A stretch of 50,511 nucleotides of DNA. Origin: Pseudobdellovibrionaceae bacterium. GTDB lineage: Bacteria; Bdellovibrionota; Bdellovibrionia; Bdellovibrionales; JAMPXM01. Positions 8,137 through 17,112 of this stretch are shown here, in pieces (the first letter of the stretch is position 1; every line of letters begins with the position of its first letter). The translations under genes were made by a program, and so were the position numbers. The DNA is taken from the NCBI GenBank assembly GCA_947462815.1, contig CANHQR010000001.1:96038-146548 (forward strand), given 5' to 3'. The notes beneath the pieces were generated by a model, which was not told the origin of the DNA, did not search any database, and saw only the letters and a list, made by a program, of their open reading frames with translations.

Positions 8137-9210
8137 TTGTCGAATCAAGTGAAGAGCCTGGAGAAGAATTTGGGCATGAATGTGGGGGCGAATCCCGCTC
8201 AGGCTGCGGATCTCGGTGGCGCTACGGGACCCTCGTTTTCAGGCCGGGCCGCTGATTTTTTGGGGGCCCATCAACCCCAAGATTTCCTTGATCGTCCCTA
8301 CGTCCTCGTCTCGGGTAAGGGCGGCGTCGGAAAGTCGTTTGTCGCCGCAGCCTTGGCGGCTCTCCAAGTGGATTTGGGTCGTTCGCCCCTCTTGGTGGAG
8401 ACGGGAGATCGCTCCTACTTTCAGGAACTTATGGGTCTCACTGAGGTTCATCAACAGCCGCAGCGAACACCTTTGGGCTTTGATTTGGTGTGCTGGTCGG
8501 GCGAGGGATGCCTGCGGGAATACGTGCTGCATTTGCTGAAGCTCGAAAAAATCTACCGCATGTTCTTCGAAAATCGAGTCATGCGGGCTTTGGTCAATGT
8601 CGCACCTGGACTCAACGAAATTGCGATTCTCGGCAAACTCACCTCGGGACTGCGGCGCGTTGGTCCGCGGATGGCCCACCAGCGCATGGTGGTCGACATG
8701 CCGGCCACAGGACACGCCCTGGCGATGTTGCGAGCACCGCTGGGTTTGCTCGAAGCGGTGCAGGTGGGGCCGATGGCCTCGAACTCCCGCGACGTACACG
8801 CCCTCCTTCGTGAACCACGTGCCACAGCGATGGTGGTGGTGACGCTACTGGAGGAGTTGCCGGTGACGGAAACCCTGGAATTCGTGGCGGCTGTGAAGCG
8901 CGAATTTGCGATGCCGATTTTCATCGTGGCGAATCGAACGCAAGCGGCGCCGGCCCCTCAGCCCGAGCTGCGCAGTTTGATCGCCTCGGAGAGTTTGAAC
9001 GAAGATGTACGCGAGTTCATACGCGGCATGATGGCTCGCGATCAGAGCGAAGCCCATGCGCGACAGGCTCTGCACGAAGGCTTGCGCCAGCTGGGACTTG
9101 AACCTGAAACTTGCGTGGCCGAAATTCCACGCTACTGGGCGGCGCCGCCTCTCGATATGATTCGTCGTGCAAAGGAGGAGTTACGGAAAAGCTTGATGAC
9201 CTCCTCATGA
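8137..9210 (+). CDS. ArsA/GET3-like ATPase, first of a pair
   Basis: This is a 357-residue P-loop protein from the TTG at 8137 (GGGGAG 8 bp upstream); TTG 8110 and ATG 8176 are alternatives. It holds the deviant Walker A SGKGGVGKS near residue 50 and a Walker B/switch region VVDMPATGHALAML like the ArsA DTAPTGH motif. It lacks a DPA-type motif after Walker A, having VETGDRS instead. ArsA/GET3 ATPases couple ATP hydrolysis to metalloid efflux or delivery of tail-anchored proteins. No ArsB or ArsR is nearby, so arsenite transport is doubtful. The stop overlaps the second ATPase by 4 bp. The two products may form a heterodimer. Confidence 0.8.
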   Translation: MSNQVKSLEKNLGMNVGANPAQAADLGGATGPSFSGRAADFLGAHQPQDFLDRPYVLVSGKGGVGKSFVAAALAALQVDLGRSPLLVETGDRSYFQELMGLTEVHQQPQRTPLGFDLVCWSGEGCLREYVLHLLKLEKIYRMFFENRVMRALVNVAPGLNEIAILGKLTSGLRRVGPRMAHQRMVVDMPATGHALAMLRAPLGLLEAVQVGPMASNSRDVHALLREPRATAMVVVTLLEELPVTETLEFVAAVKREFAMPIFIVANRTQAAPAPQPELRSLIASESLNEDVREFIRGMMARDQSEAHARQALHEGLRQLGLEPETCVAEIPRYWAAPPLDMIRRAKEELRKSLMTSS

Positions 9211-10400
9211 ATCGTCGCGTTCTCGTTGCTGTGGGCAGCGGGGGCGTCGGCAAAACGACGATGGCCGCAGCTCTCGGTGTGCGAGCTCGGCAGCTGGGGC
9301 GCCGGGCGCTGGTGCTAACGGTGGATCCCGCCAAACGCTTGGCCACCGCGATGGGTTTGGATCTATCGAACGATGAAGTGCGCGTCGTGCGTCGAATCGA
9401 GCGCGACACGACGGCCTCGTTGGGCGCGGCCGATTTTTCACCGGCCGGCGAGGTCTATGCTGCCGTCATCGACTCAAAAAAAACCTTTGATGATTTTGTC
9501 CGCCGCTATGCCAAAGATAAAGACTTGATCGAGCGGTTGATGCGCAATCAGCTTTATCGACAGCTTTCGACAACGCTGGCGGGTTCGCAAGAGTTCACAG
9601 CCCTGGAAAGACTGTTGGCGGCGAGTGAGGCGAAGGATTATGACCTCGTCATTCTCGATACGCCGCCCACACAGCACGCGTTGGACTTCTTGTCGGCTCC
9701 CGATCGAATTCGTTCGCTCTTTCAAGACTCCATCACCAAGTGGTTTATGAACCCCACAGAGAATAAATCTTGGGTGGGGAGCCTTTTGAGTGGTGAGCTT
9801 TTGGCGCGCGGCACGCGTTTGGCGTTGAGGTCCCTCGAGGCACTCACCGGAGCCAAGTTCATCGAGGAGCTGATCGATTTTTTTGCATCGGTTCGCTCGA
9901 TTCAAGGACAGCTACGGGACCGAAGCGAGGCCGTGCAGAAGCTTTTGCTCAGCCGCGATACGGGCTTTGTCTTGGTGACGTCATTCGATGAGGCCAAGCT
10001 CACTGAGGCGCAGCATCTGCAAGGCGAGCTTCGCAATCGGGGGTATCGGTTAGAGGTTTGCATTTTGAATCGCGCGTTTCCCGAGATCCTTCCGGAGGCC
10101 CTCGATTTTGAGAAGATCTCGGCATCCCTAGGTGAGAATACGCCACTTCGCGCGACAGCTCAGAAGGTGGCCGCGGCGTATGAGCTGCGCTATCGAGATC
10201 ATCAACAGCGCTTTGCAGCTCTTGCGAGCTTTGCTCAGCGATTGGACCCTAAAGTCGTGTTGCTTCGTGTGCCTGAGTATCGCCAAGATCTATATGGAAT
10301 CGAGGACTTGGAAGCCCTCGCCGAAAGCTTACCGCAAAGTGCGAAAGCTGGAGCGCAAGGTCGGCCGGCCGCCCCCCCCCGATCCACCACCGAAGCTTGA
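9207..10400 (+). CDS. ArsA/GET3-like ATPase, second of a pair
   Basis: This 397-residue protein starts at the ATG in an ATGA overlap with the previous gene. It holds GSGGVGKTT (deviant Walker A) near residue 10, LTVDPAKRLA (switch I DPA motif) and VILDTPPTQHALDFL (switch II). It is closer to canonical ArsA than its partner. The C-terminal tail is Ala/Pro-rich and probably disordered. A strong GGAGGAG lies about 28 bp upstream with no start codon at the right distance, so translation is probably coupled to the upstream gene. Likely role: an ATPase that forms a dimer with the first protein for membrane targeting or for an envelope process. The substrate is unknown. Confidence 0.85.
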   Translation: MNRRVLVAVGSGGVGKTTMAAALGVRARQLGRRALVLTVDPAKRLATAMGLDLSNDEVRVVRRIERDTTASLGAADFSPAGEVYAAVIDSKKTFDDFVRRYAKDKDLIERLMRNQLYRQLSTTLAGSQEFTALERLLAASEAKDYDLVILDTPPTQHALDFLSAPDRIRSLFQDSITKWFMNPTENKSWVGSLLSGELLARGTRLALRSLEALTGAKFIEELIDFFASVRSIQGQLRDRSEAVQKLLLSRDTGFVLVTSFDEAKLTEAQHLQGELRNRGYRLEVCILNRAFPEILPEALDFEKISASLGENTPLRATAQKVAAAYELRYRDHQQRFAALASFAQRLDPKVVLLRVPEYRQDLYGIEDLEALAESLPQSAKAGAQGRPAAPPRSTTEA

Positions 10401-10411
10401 GGAGTGACCGT

Positions 10412-11629
10412 ATGTCGGGCCTATTGAACATTCGAATTTCCAGCCGACAATTGGCAGCCGATAGCGGAGGCCCAGCGCGAAGGCTTCGGGTGCTGGGCTT
10501 GGTTGGCCTCGCACTTTGTATCAGTACGGCTTGCTCGTTGATGCCGGGTAAGTCCGCGGTATCGATCGCGCGCTCTTTAATCGGCCTCGATGATCCCTAC
10601 ACGGCATCGGCTCGACTTCCGCGCGAGGCTCCTGCGGCCTATCGCCAGGCCGTGGCGACGCTCGATCGCGGAGAGTTTGCGAAGGCGGTCGAGGACTTCT
10701 CGAAGTTTCTAACCGATCAACCCACCACGCCGTGGACGCTCTCGGCGATTTTCAACTTGGGTCGCGCCCACGAGGGCCTGCGACAGTGGCCTGAAGCCGA
10801 AGCGCGCTTCCGAAATGTTGCGGAGATCTCTTCCGACCGACCGCGTCTGCAGGGGCTGTCGCTCTTGCGACGAGCGATCGCTCTTGAAGCTCTCGGGGAA
10901 GAAGACCTGGTGCTCGCGACTTTGAAAGATGCCGAGGCTCGTTCAGCCCAACTTCCTCGTGAAGTCGCCGAGGCTGAGTTGCCCGCTCGGTTGGCGGCGG
11001 CCTACGCAAGCGCGGGAAACTTCGGGGAGGCCGATCGATATTTCTCAAAGAGCGAAAAGTCTCTCGCGCGACTGCGTGCGGAGCTCGGTAAAAATGTACG
11101 TCCCGAATGGTTGCCGCGAATCCTTTACTCGATGGGGCATCGCCCGCAGACACCTGTGTCATGGAGTCGATTTGAAGAGCACTTGCGTCCCCTTGAGCGC
11201 TCCCAGATTCATTTGCTCCAGGCGGCCGAGTATGGCGTTGAGCCCTGGGCGAGTCTTGCGGCCGAAGAGCTGATGAGTGCCTATCAGTCGCTTCGTCAAT
11301 CCATCGATGCTTTGCCTGCGCCCGCCTCAGCTGAACTTGTTGTGGGGCTACGCGAGCAACAAGTCGAGCGCTGGCGTCGACTCTCGCGCCTCAATGATGT
11401 GGCGTCGCAGTTGCGGTCACTCATTTTGGTGGATGATCTTCAAGCGGGCACGGTGCGTGAAGTGCGTGAACCGGTCTTGAAGATCGCACAGTTCATGGAT
11501 CAGCTCGATGAATCGATACAGAGTGCCGTGATGCTCGATCAACCGCCCCTCGAGATGCGGGCACCAGGTCAACGTGGTTCAGGCGGCCGAAGCCTTGAGG
11601 CACAACCCGCTTTCCCGGGTGAGGAGTGA
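10412..11629 (+). CDS. TPR-like lipoprotein
   Basis: This is a 405-residue protein from the ATG at 10412, with GAGGAG about 6 bp upstream. The signal ends in CISTAC, a lipobox. The mature part shows helical repeats of TPR type, for example EFAKAVEDFSKFL and WPEAEARFRNVAEI between residues about 85 and 135, then further helices. It probably sits in the outer membrane or faces the periplasm as a scaffold. It starts 11 bp after the second ArsA-like gene. An outer-membrane assembly role like that of other TPR lipoproteins is possible but unproven. Confidence 0.75.
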   Translation: MSGLLNIRISSRQLAADSGGPARRLRVLGLVGLALCISTACSLMPGKSAVSIARSLIGLDDPYTASARLPREAPAAYRQAVATLDRGEFAKAVEDFSKFLTDQPTTPWTLSAIFNLGRAHEGLRQWPEAEARFRNVAEISSDRPRLQGLSLLRRAIALEALGEEDLVLATLKDAEARSAQLPREVAEAELPARLAAAYASAGNFGEADRYFSKSEKSLARLRAELGKNVRPEWLPRILYSMGHRPQTPVSWSRFEEHLRPLERSQIHLLQAAEYGVEPWASLAAEELMSAYQSLRQSIDALPAPASAELVVGLREQQVERWRRLSRLNDVASQLRSLILVDDLQAGTVREVREPVLKIAQFMDQLDESIQSAVMLDQPPLEMRAPGQRGSGGRSLEAQPAFPGEE

Positions 11630-11631
11630 AC

Positions 11632-12438
11632 GTGAGGGCTTCTTCGCTCAATCTTTGGGCTCGATTTTGGTTAGGTGTGAGTTCGCCGTTTCGAGGCGTA
11701 CGTTGGATTTTCCAAAAGCGCGAATTGTTGATTTGGGCCCTCGCGCCACTTCTGGTTTCTTTCTTGGTGTTCATCTTCGGAATTGGTTGGGCGATCTCGA
11801 TCTTGTTCGCTCAAGTTCCCGCGTGGGCGACTTGGGGCGCATTGGCGGTCGGTGCAGCGGACGGCGGCTTGGTTTGGTGGCTTCTCGCGGTCGGCCTTTG
11901 GCCTATGGGATTAGTCGCTTCAGGTTTAGGACTTTATGTGATCGCCAAACTGATTTCGGCGCCGTTTTTGGCACTGCTCGCAGAACGCGCTCTGATTCAG
12001 TTTCACGCCAAAGCCGATTTGCCATTCGCCTTCGGTCGTTGGATGAGCCTGAGCGCGAGGATGTTGGCGGTTTCCCTCGTCAAGGCGCTGATCTTTGGGG
12101 CTTTGGCGGGCGTCTTGTTTGTTTGCTCATTCATTCCGGGCCTCAATATTCTCGCTGTGATGGGCTTTGCCCTCATTGTGGCGGTGGATTTGGTGGATTA
12201 CAGCTTTGAGGGCATGGAGTGGGGATTGGGCACTCGTTGGCAGTTTGTGTTGGAACATAAATCCCAAATGCTGGGGCTTGCCTTCTCGTTAGGTGGACTC
12301 ATGTTGATTCCTGGTTTGAACATGCTCATCGTTCCGGCGGCCGTTGTCGGGGGAGCCGAAATGCTGGCGCTGTCCGTAAGGGGACCAACAACCGGCGCAA
12401 CCGAAAACTCGTCATCCCTTCGAGGTCTAAAGTCATGA
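11632..12438 (+). CDS. EI24/CysZ-like integral membrane protein
   Basis: This is a 268-residue protein. GTG 11632 is preferred because GAGGAG lies 5 bp before it; GTG 11626 is the in-frame alternative. FWLGVSSPFRGVRWIF at the N-terminus and several hydrophobic segments (about residues 30-55, 75-110, 145-185, 215-245) match the EI24 domain family that includes the sulfate transporter CysZ. FVCSFIPGLNILAVMG and a later LIPGLNMLIVPAAVVGG are the typical paired P-G-N loops. It sits in the inner membrane. The following gene makes gamma-glutamylcysteine, so a link to sulfur supply is conceivable, but the family is functionally broad. Confidence 0.78.
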   Translation: MRASSLNLWARFWLGVSSPFRGVRWIFQKRELLIWALAPLLVSFLVFIFGIGWAISILFAQVPAWATWGALAVGAADGGLVWWLLAVGLWPMGLVASGLGLYVIAKLISAPFLALLAERALIQFHAKADLPFAFGRWMSLSARMLAVSLVKALIFGALAGVLFVCSFIPGLNILAVMGFALIVAVDLVDYSFEGMEWGLGTRWQFVLEHKSQMLGLAFSLGGLMLIPGLNMLIVPAAVVGGAEMLALSVRGPTTGATENSSSLRGLKS

Positions 12439-13808
12439 ACATCACGAAATCAGAAATGACGGGTTCCGGCACCTCGGCTCCGTGGACAGGCCGAGCGGCG
12501 ACGGCACAAAATGATCTTCTTCACCACGCCATCGTGAAGCATCACGATCAACTGATGCACTGGTATCAGAGCCAGAGAAATGCATCCGTGCTGCCTTTTT
12601 ATTCCAGCTTTGATATCCGCGACTCAGGATTCAAAGTCGCCAATGTCGACGGCAACATCTATCCCGCGGGTTTCAACAATATTTGCCCGACCGATCGCGA
12701 ATCCGCGCCTGAAGCTGTCCGCTACTACTTGGATCGTCACTACCGAAGTCGCGACGGCGGTCCGGTGAAGCGACTCTTGCTCATTACCGAGGAGCACACC
12801 AACAATCCTTACTACTGGGAAAACGTCTACCGATTGGTGGAAATCCTGAAGGGCGCGGACCTCGAAGTGAAGATCGGCATTCCACGACTCCAAGAAGGCG
12901 TCAAAGAAATGCAGTCGGCCAGTGGCTTTATTGTGCCGGTGTCTCGTGCCGAGTTTGAAGGCGGTGAGATCCGTTGTTGTGGTGTGGACTCGGGATTTTT
13001 TCCGGACCTCGTGGTTTCGAATAATGATTTTTCCGAGTTCTACTCTGAGTGGGGCGAGGCCTTGCAAATGCCACTCAATCCACCTCGCGAACTGGGTTGG
13101 TGGCAGCGAAAAAAGTCGAACTACTTTCGACATTACAACCGTCTCGCGACTGAGTTTGCGCAGATCATTCAGGTGGATCCGTGGCTTCTCAACGTGGAAA
13201 CGGAACTTTTTGAGGACTTTGATCTTTCGGACGACAACAGTCGTGAATCTCTCGCTCAGCGGACTCAGCAGATGTTGGATCGTCTACGGGTGAAGAATCG
13301 CGAGCACGGTGTGCACGAAGATCCTTTCTTGTTCGTCAAGAATAACGCGGGCACCTACGGTCTCGGCGTGATGCGCGTGAGTTCAGGCGAGGAGATCTTG
13401 CAACTCAACTACAAAACACGAAAGAAGATGAAAGCGGCCAAAGGCGGGCGTGAGGTCGAAGAGGTGATCTTGCAAGAGGGTATTCCTTCGATCGTTCGCG
13501 CGGATGATGTGACGGCGGAGCCGACCATCTACATGGTGGGCTGCCAGCTCATCGGCGGTTTCTTGCGTTCGCACTCAGAAAAGGGACCGACGGAGTCGTT
13601 GAATTCTCCCGGAGCCGTTTACAAACGCCTTTGTGTTTCTGATCTCAAAGTCTCAGTCGAAGGTCATCCCCTCGAGAACGTTTACGGCAGCGTCGCTCGA
13701 CTCGGTGTTTTGGCGATTGGCGCCGAGGCTGAAGAGATGCGCGTCGAGTATCGCGGCTACATCCGCGATGCCAACGGCAGCGGAGGCGCAAACGGCTGTG
13801 GCAGGTGA
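12435..13808 (+). CDS. gshA: Glutamate-cysteine ligase, Acidithiobacillus-type family
   Basis: This 457-residue protein starts at an ATG overlapping the previous stop by 4 bp. It resembles the non-E. coli glutamate-cysteine ligase family first named for Thiobacillus ferrooxidans. Visible blocks include DGNIYPAGFNNIC, LLITEEHTNNPYYWENV, LFVKNNAGTYGLGVM (an ATP-grasp-like loop) and late GGFLRSHSEKGP. It would condense glutamate and cysteine in the first step of glutathione synthesis. The C-terminal end is Gly/Asn-rich and unstructured. No gshB is present in the window. It is the last gene of the ArsA-like operon and faces a convergent gene. Confidence 0.85.
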   Translation: MNITKSEMTGSGTSAPWTGRAATAQNDLLHHAIVKHHDQLMHWYQSQRNASVLPFYSSFDIRDSGFKVANVDGNIYPAGFNNICPTDRESAPEAVRYYLDRHYRSRDGGPVKRLLLITEEHTNNPYYWENVYRLVEILKGADLEVKIGIPRLQEGVKEMQSASGFIVPVSRAEFEGGEIRCCGVDSGFFPDLVVSNNDFSEFYSEWGEALQMPLNPPRELGWWQRKKSNYFRHYNRLATEFAQIIQVDPWLLNVETELFEDFDLSDDNSRESLAQRTQQMLDRLRVKNREHGVHEDPFLFVKNNAGTYGLGVMRVSSGEEILQLNYKTRKKMKAAKGGREVEEVILQEGIPSIVRADDVTAEPTIYMVGCQLIGGFLRSHSEKGPTESLNSPGAVYKRLCVSDLKVSVEGHPLENVYGSVARLGVLAIGAEAEEMRVEYRGYIRDANGSGGANGCGR

Positions 13809-13861
13809 GGGACATCAGCGATTGATCGGTGCGGGGTTGATCAGTGTGGGGCGCTCTGACT

Positions 13862-14563
13862 TCAAAATCGGACAACCAGCGGCTGCATTTGCAGGTCACG
13901 CATATCGGCCATATCGACGACGATTTCTCGTCCAGGCTCATCGCGCTTAAACAAGCGGACGCCAGTGACAATCCAATTTCGTGGCCAAAAGTCCGGAAGT
14001 CCGCTCACGCGAAATTCAGACTCGGGGAAGTCGTTGAAGTTCAAATCCATGTCGGCGGGCCGCTCTTGAACAAAGCGTTGAAAAGGAATCCAGATCGGTT
14101 TGGTCAGTGATAGATCCTTGCCGCTCTGGCAGCTAGCGATGACTTCGAGCGTGGGCTTGACGCCGGCTTCGGCGACCCCGTCGGCTTCAAGCAGCAGAGC
14201 CACGCGATCATAGTAATCGCAAGCGAGTTGGCGATGTCCGTCCATGCTGCGGATGATGAACTGACCGAGCTCCACGCCGACGGCTTCGTTTCCAGGTTCA
14301 GTGATCACCCGGGCCGCGGTCAGTAAGCGGCGCTGCGAGGCCGCCATCAAGGCTTCGCCATCCAAGCGGGACAAATCCATATCGCGACGAACCGCCGCGG
14401 GACCGCGCCCCGTCTCTCCGAAACGCTTGAGATCCGAAACGAAGACCATGCCATCCCATCGCGAACGCGTAAACTGGAAGCCTGCGGCGACGGCGCTGAT
14501 GCCGCAGATCGCGGCCAGCGCGATCGCCCAGAGTTTCAGTTCGTGTTGCGAATTGGGCTGCAT
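13862..14563 (-). CDS. Membrane-anchored or exported protein of unknown function
   Basis: This 233-residue protein has AGAGGA before the ATG. LWAIALAAICGISAVAAGF at residues 10-28 is a signal anchor. The rest looks globular and periplasmic, with helical repeats (QRRLLTAARVI, DYYDRVALLLEADG) and a C-terminal beta-rich part ending MQPLVVRF. No family recognised. It lies 188 bp after pepA on the same strand, so it may have its own promoter. It converges on gshA with a 53-bp spacer. Confidence 0.7.
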   Translation of the reverse strand: MQPNSQHELKLWAIALAAICGISAVAAGFQFTRSRWDGMVFVSDLKRFGETGRGPAAVRRDMDLSRLDGEALMAASQRRLLTAARVITEPGNEAVGVELGQFIIRSMDGHRQLACDYYDRVALLLEADGVAEAGVKPTLEVIASCQSGKDLSLTKPIWIPFQRFVQERPADMDLNFNDFPESEFRVSGLPDFWPRNWIVTGVRLFKRDEPGREIVVDMADMRDLQMQPLVVRF

Positions 14564-14685
14564 GAGCTTGGTCCTCTCTGAGCTTGAAACCCCAATGAAA
14601 GATCAAAGGGGCTCAGGCCTTGCCTTCTTATCGGCGGCTTTTGCCCCAAAATGAAGCGGCGTCAGAGTGGTTCTCGTCGGATTCC

Positions 14686-14707
14686 CCGACGCCTTACGAA
14701 GCGTCGG
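14686..14707 (-). terminator. Strong hairpin 3' of pepA
   Basis: CCGACGC (14686-14692) pairs with GCGTCGG (14701-14707), a 7-bp GC-rich stem extended by a G-T and a T-A pair, with a short loop. It lies about 45 bp beyond the pepA stop in the transcription direction. No T-run follows, so it may be a Rho-assisted terminator or an RNA-stabilising hairpin. Confidence 0.35.
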
Positions 14708-14751
14708 ATCAGGGCGACGGATCAGAGCGATTGAATTGATGCCGGATGAAC

Positions 14752-16353
14752 CTACTCGTTCATTGCGAACTGGACGAAAGTCCGCACCATCACGCCCGAA
14801 GCGCCTTTACGCGGGTTGTAGGGCCAACGATCGCCTGTGTGCCATGCGGTGCCGGCGATGTCGAAGTGAGCCCACGGAATGTCCTTTTCCACGAACTGCT
14901 CCAAGAAAGCCGCTGCTGTCGCCGAGCCAGCGCCTTTGCCGGAAGAGATGTTGGAAAGATCCGCATAGGTGCCCTTCATGTCCTTGGCGTGGAAGTCGGT
15001 CAGCGGCATGCGCCAAACCCACTCGCCCGTCGCGCCCGCCGCCGTCGCAATCTTGGTCGCCAGCTTGTCGTGACGTGTGAAGTAACCCGTGTGCAGATTG
15101 CCCAGCGCCACGGCCATCGCGCCGGTGAGAGTCGCGGCATCCAAAATCACGGCCGGATCCAGTTCGCACGCGTAGCAGAGCGCGTCGTTTAAAATCAAGC
15201 GGCCTTCAGCATCGGTGTTGTTCACTTCAATGCTCTTGCCGTTGCGAGCGATCACGATGTCGCCCGGTTTGTTGGCCGATGGGCCCGGCATGTTCTCCGT
15301 CGCGGGAACCAAGCCGACGGCATTGATCTTAAGTTTCAACTTCGCAATTGCCGCGAGCGTCGCGATCACGGCTGCGCCCCCGCACATGTCGTATTTCATT
15401 TCTTCCATGCCCGCCGAGGGCTTGATCGAAATGCCGCCCGAGTCAAAGGTCAGGCCTTTACCGACAAACACAATGGGCTTTTTCGAAGTTGCGGCACCTT
15501 TGTACTCCATGACGATGAACTTCGGTTCTTGTGAAGATCCGAGAGACACCGACAAAAACGAACCCATCTTCTCTTGTTTGATCTTCGCTTTATCCCAAAC
15601 GCTGACTTTGAGTTTCGTGCCCTTGGCCACTTTCTGTGCATGCTCGCCCAGCAAGGTCGGTGTCATGCGATTACCCGGCATGTCGCCGAGAAAGCGTGCG
15701 AAATTGACCGCTTCGGCGATCACTTCTCCAGCTTGCAAGCCCTTTTCAAGCGACTTGTGTCGCGTGGTCGAGACCAGATGAATGTTTTCAACGGCTGTGG
15801 ACTTGTCGGCAGCTTTAAACTCAGCGAACTGATAAGCTGAGAGATGCAGGCCTTCGACCAGCGCTTGCATCCACGCATCGCCTGGAATCGCCGTGTGCGG
15901 GACGGTGTCCAAGTTCACAGCGGCCGCTTTACATTTCTGTGCTTTGAGTTGTCCCATGATATGGGCCGCGGCTTGGCGAAGAGTCTCGATTTCAAACGAC
16001 TTGGTCTCGCCGAGGCCGACCACCAAAAGATGTCGAGCCGCGCCCAAACCTTGCTGGCGGAAGAAGAGTGTCTCACCTGATCCGCCAGAAAAACTGCTGG
16101 CCGCGCCCTCGTCCGAGCCACCGATCAAGCGCATCACGTCGTGGGTGATTTCCGTGCGCAAACCTTCGACGACAGCTTTCGCGCTCGCCGCCGCTTTTTT
16201 GTCGGCCTTGCCGGACTTCTTATGCTCGACCTTCTTCGTTGCGAAGACGACCAAGACATCGGCCTTGGTATCTTCGGCGCGCCCTTTGCTCAACTCGAGT
16301 TTCAGTTCGGGTAAGGATTCGTGTTTGGATGAGGCACTCGATTCAGACTTCAC
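14752..16353 (-). CDS. pepA: Leucyl aminopeptidase (M17)
   Basis: This is a 533-residue cytosolic di-metal aminopeptidase. The metal and catalytic signature NTDAEGRLILND is clear, as is GKGLTFDSGGISIKPS with an MKYDMCGGAAV block. I chose the GTG at 16353 because AGGAG lies 6 bp upstream; the frame stays open to an ATG at 16434, but that extension runs into a degenerate repeat and adds residues unlike the family. The N-terminal non-catalytic domain has a Lys/Ala-rich stretch, which is variable in the family. The product trims N-terminal residues from peptides left by proteases such as ClpXP and Lon, encoded nearby. Confidence 0.93.
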   Translation of the reverse strand: MKSESSASSKHESLPELKLELSKGRAEDTKADVLVVFATKKVEHKKSGKADKKAAASAKAVVEGLRTEITHDVMRLIGGSDEGAASSFSGGSGETLFFRQQGLGAARHLLVVGLGETKSFEIETLRQAAAHIMGQLKAQKCKAAAVNLDTVPHTAIPGDAWMQALVEGLHLSAYQFAEFKAADKSTAVENIHLVSTTRHKSLEKGLQAGEVIAEAVNFARFLGDMPGNRMTPTLLGEHAQKVAKGTKLKVSVWDKAKIKQEKMGSFLSVSLGSSQEPKFIVMEYKGAATSKKPIVFVGKGLTFDSGGISIKPSAGMEEMKYDMCGGAAVIATLAAIAKLKLKINAVGLVPATENMPGPSANKPGDIVIARNGKSIEVNNTDAEGRLILNDALCYACELDPAVILDAATLTGAMAVALGNLHTGYFTRHDKLATKIATAAGATGEWVWRMPLTDFHAKDMKGTYADLSNISSGKGAGSATAAAFLEQFVEKDIPWAHFDIAGTAWHTGDRWPYNPRKGASGVMVRTFVQFAMNE

Positions 16354-16417
16354 GTTTAACTCCTGCCGAAGGTCGGCGGTTTGAAGATCGCCCGTTGTGA
16401 TCGTGTTGCGATTTAGT

Positions 16418-16519
16418 TGTTTCAAATGTTTCAACTGTTCAAATGTTTCAACTCTTCAAAAGTTTCAACAGTTTCATATTTCTCAAAAACTGGGCTCAAA
16501 AATTGGACTCAAAAATTGG
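16418..16519. repeat. Degenerate TTCAA-rich tandem array
   Basis: Read on the plus strand, three near-copies of a 17-bp unit (TGTTCAAATGTTTCAAC and variants) are followed, after about 25 bp, by 13-bp units of the type ATTGGACTCAAAA. On the minus strand every unit carries TTGAA or TTGAG. The array lies just upstream of the chosen pepA start and overlaps the open extension of that frame. It is too imperfect for a recent expansion. Confidence 0.6.
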
Positions 16520-16524
16520 GCCTG

Positions 16525-16837
16525 ATGAAACTTCACCTCGCGGACCACGATGCCCGCGTTTCGCATGGACTAAAATCCATGCCGAAAGAGTTCGCGCGCT
16601 TCATCGATCTGCAGAGCGCTGAGCAGTCTAAATCTGCAGCCAGCCGAGAGTCCAACTTCCTTCGACCTCGACCCGACGCAAGATGCCGACAAACACCTGA
16701 TCTGCGAACATGATTTTGGTTGGTTTGAGGCGGGGATCGAGCGTCGAATTCAGCGAGCGGCGAGTGAATGGCGAACGTCCGAACACTTCGCTCTCAACGA
16801 GCGGCTGCCTACGATCCGCATGAGGGGCTCGAACTGA
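16525..16837 (+). pseudogene. Possible frameshifted small gene
   Basis: The frame from ATG 16525 (MKLHLADHDARVSHGL, KEFARFIDLQSAEQ) ends at 16713. A second frame, open from 16574 and lacking any start codon, continues with protein-like sequence (LICEHDFGWFEAGIERRI, SEHFALNERLPTIR) to a TGA at 16835-16837. Joining the two by one frameshift between 16574 and 16713 would give about 100 residues. The composition looks coding, but there is no Shine-Dalgarno and no recognised family. It may be a decayed gene, a sequencing indel or chance. Confidence 0.22.
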
Positions 16838-17112
16838 GACGTTCCGTCTGCCTGAAGTGTCGAAGAATGCGACGTGGCGAAGGCGCGGCAAGGGTTCGGC
16901 GCGGGGTCGGCACCCGACAGAGGTCGGGAAGGCGTTCAAATTCAAGTGCCGGGGTCCTTTCGGCCGATGAGTAGGGGCCGGCATCCGGGTTGAGCTGCCT
17001 CATCCATCGCTGCGGGTGATGACGTGGAAACCTGAAAGTTCTCAGGTGCGTGGGGCTGGACCTGGTGGTCGTGGTTCGTGAGAGAAGGAAAAAGTAAAAG
17101 GGGATTAGCAAC

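Larger units (their letters stand above)
16354..17112. other. Long spacer between pepA and clpP
   Basis: This 759-bp region between divergent genes holds a degenerate repeat (16418-16519), a perfect 7-bp hairpin (GCATGGA 16563-16569 with TCCATGC 16576-16582, loop CTAAAA) and a possible broken gene (16525-16837). The last 270 bp before clpP show no convincing frame and should include the clpP promoter, which I cannot place. Confidence 0.45.

Noticed and set aside
8137-10400. Arsenic resistance operon
   Set aside because: The ATPases are ArsA-like, but no arsB, arsR, arsC or arsD is near, and the neighbours are envelope and glutathione genes.
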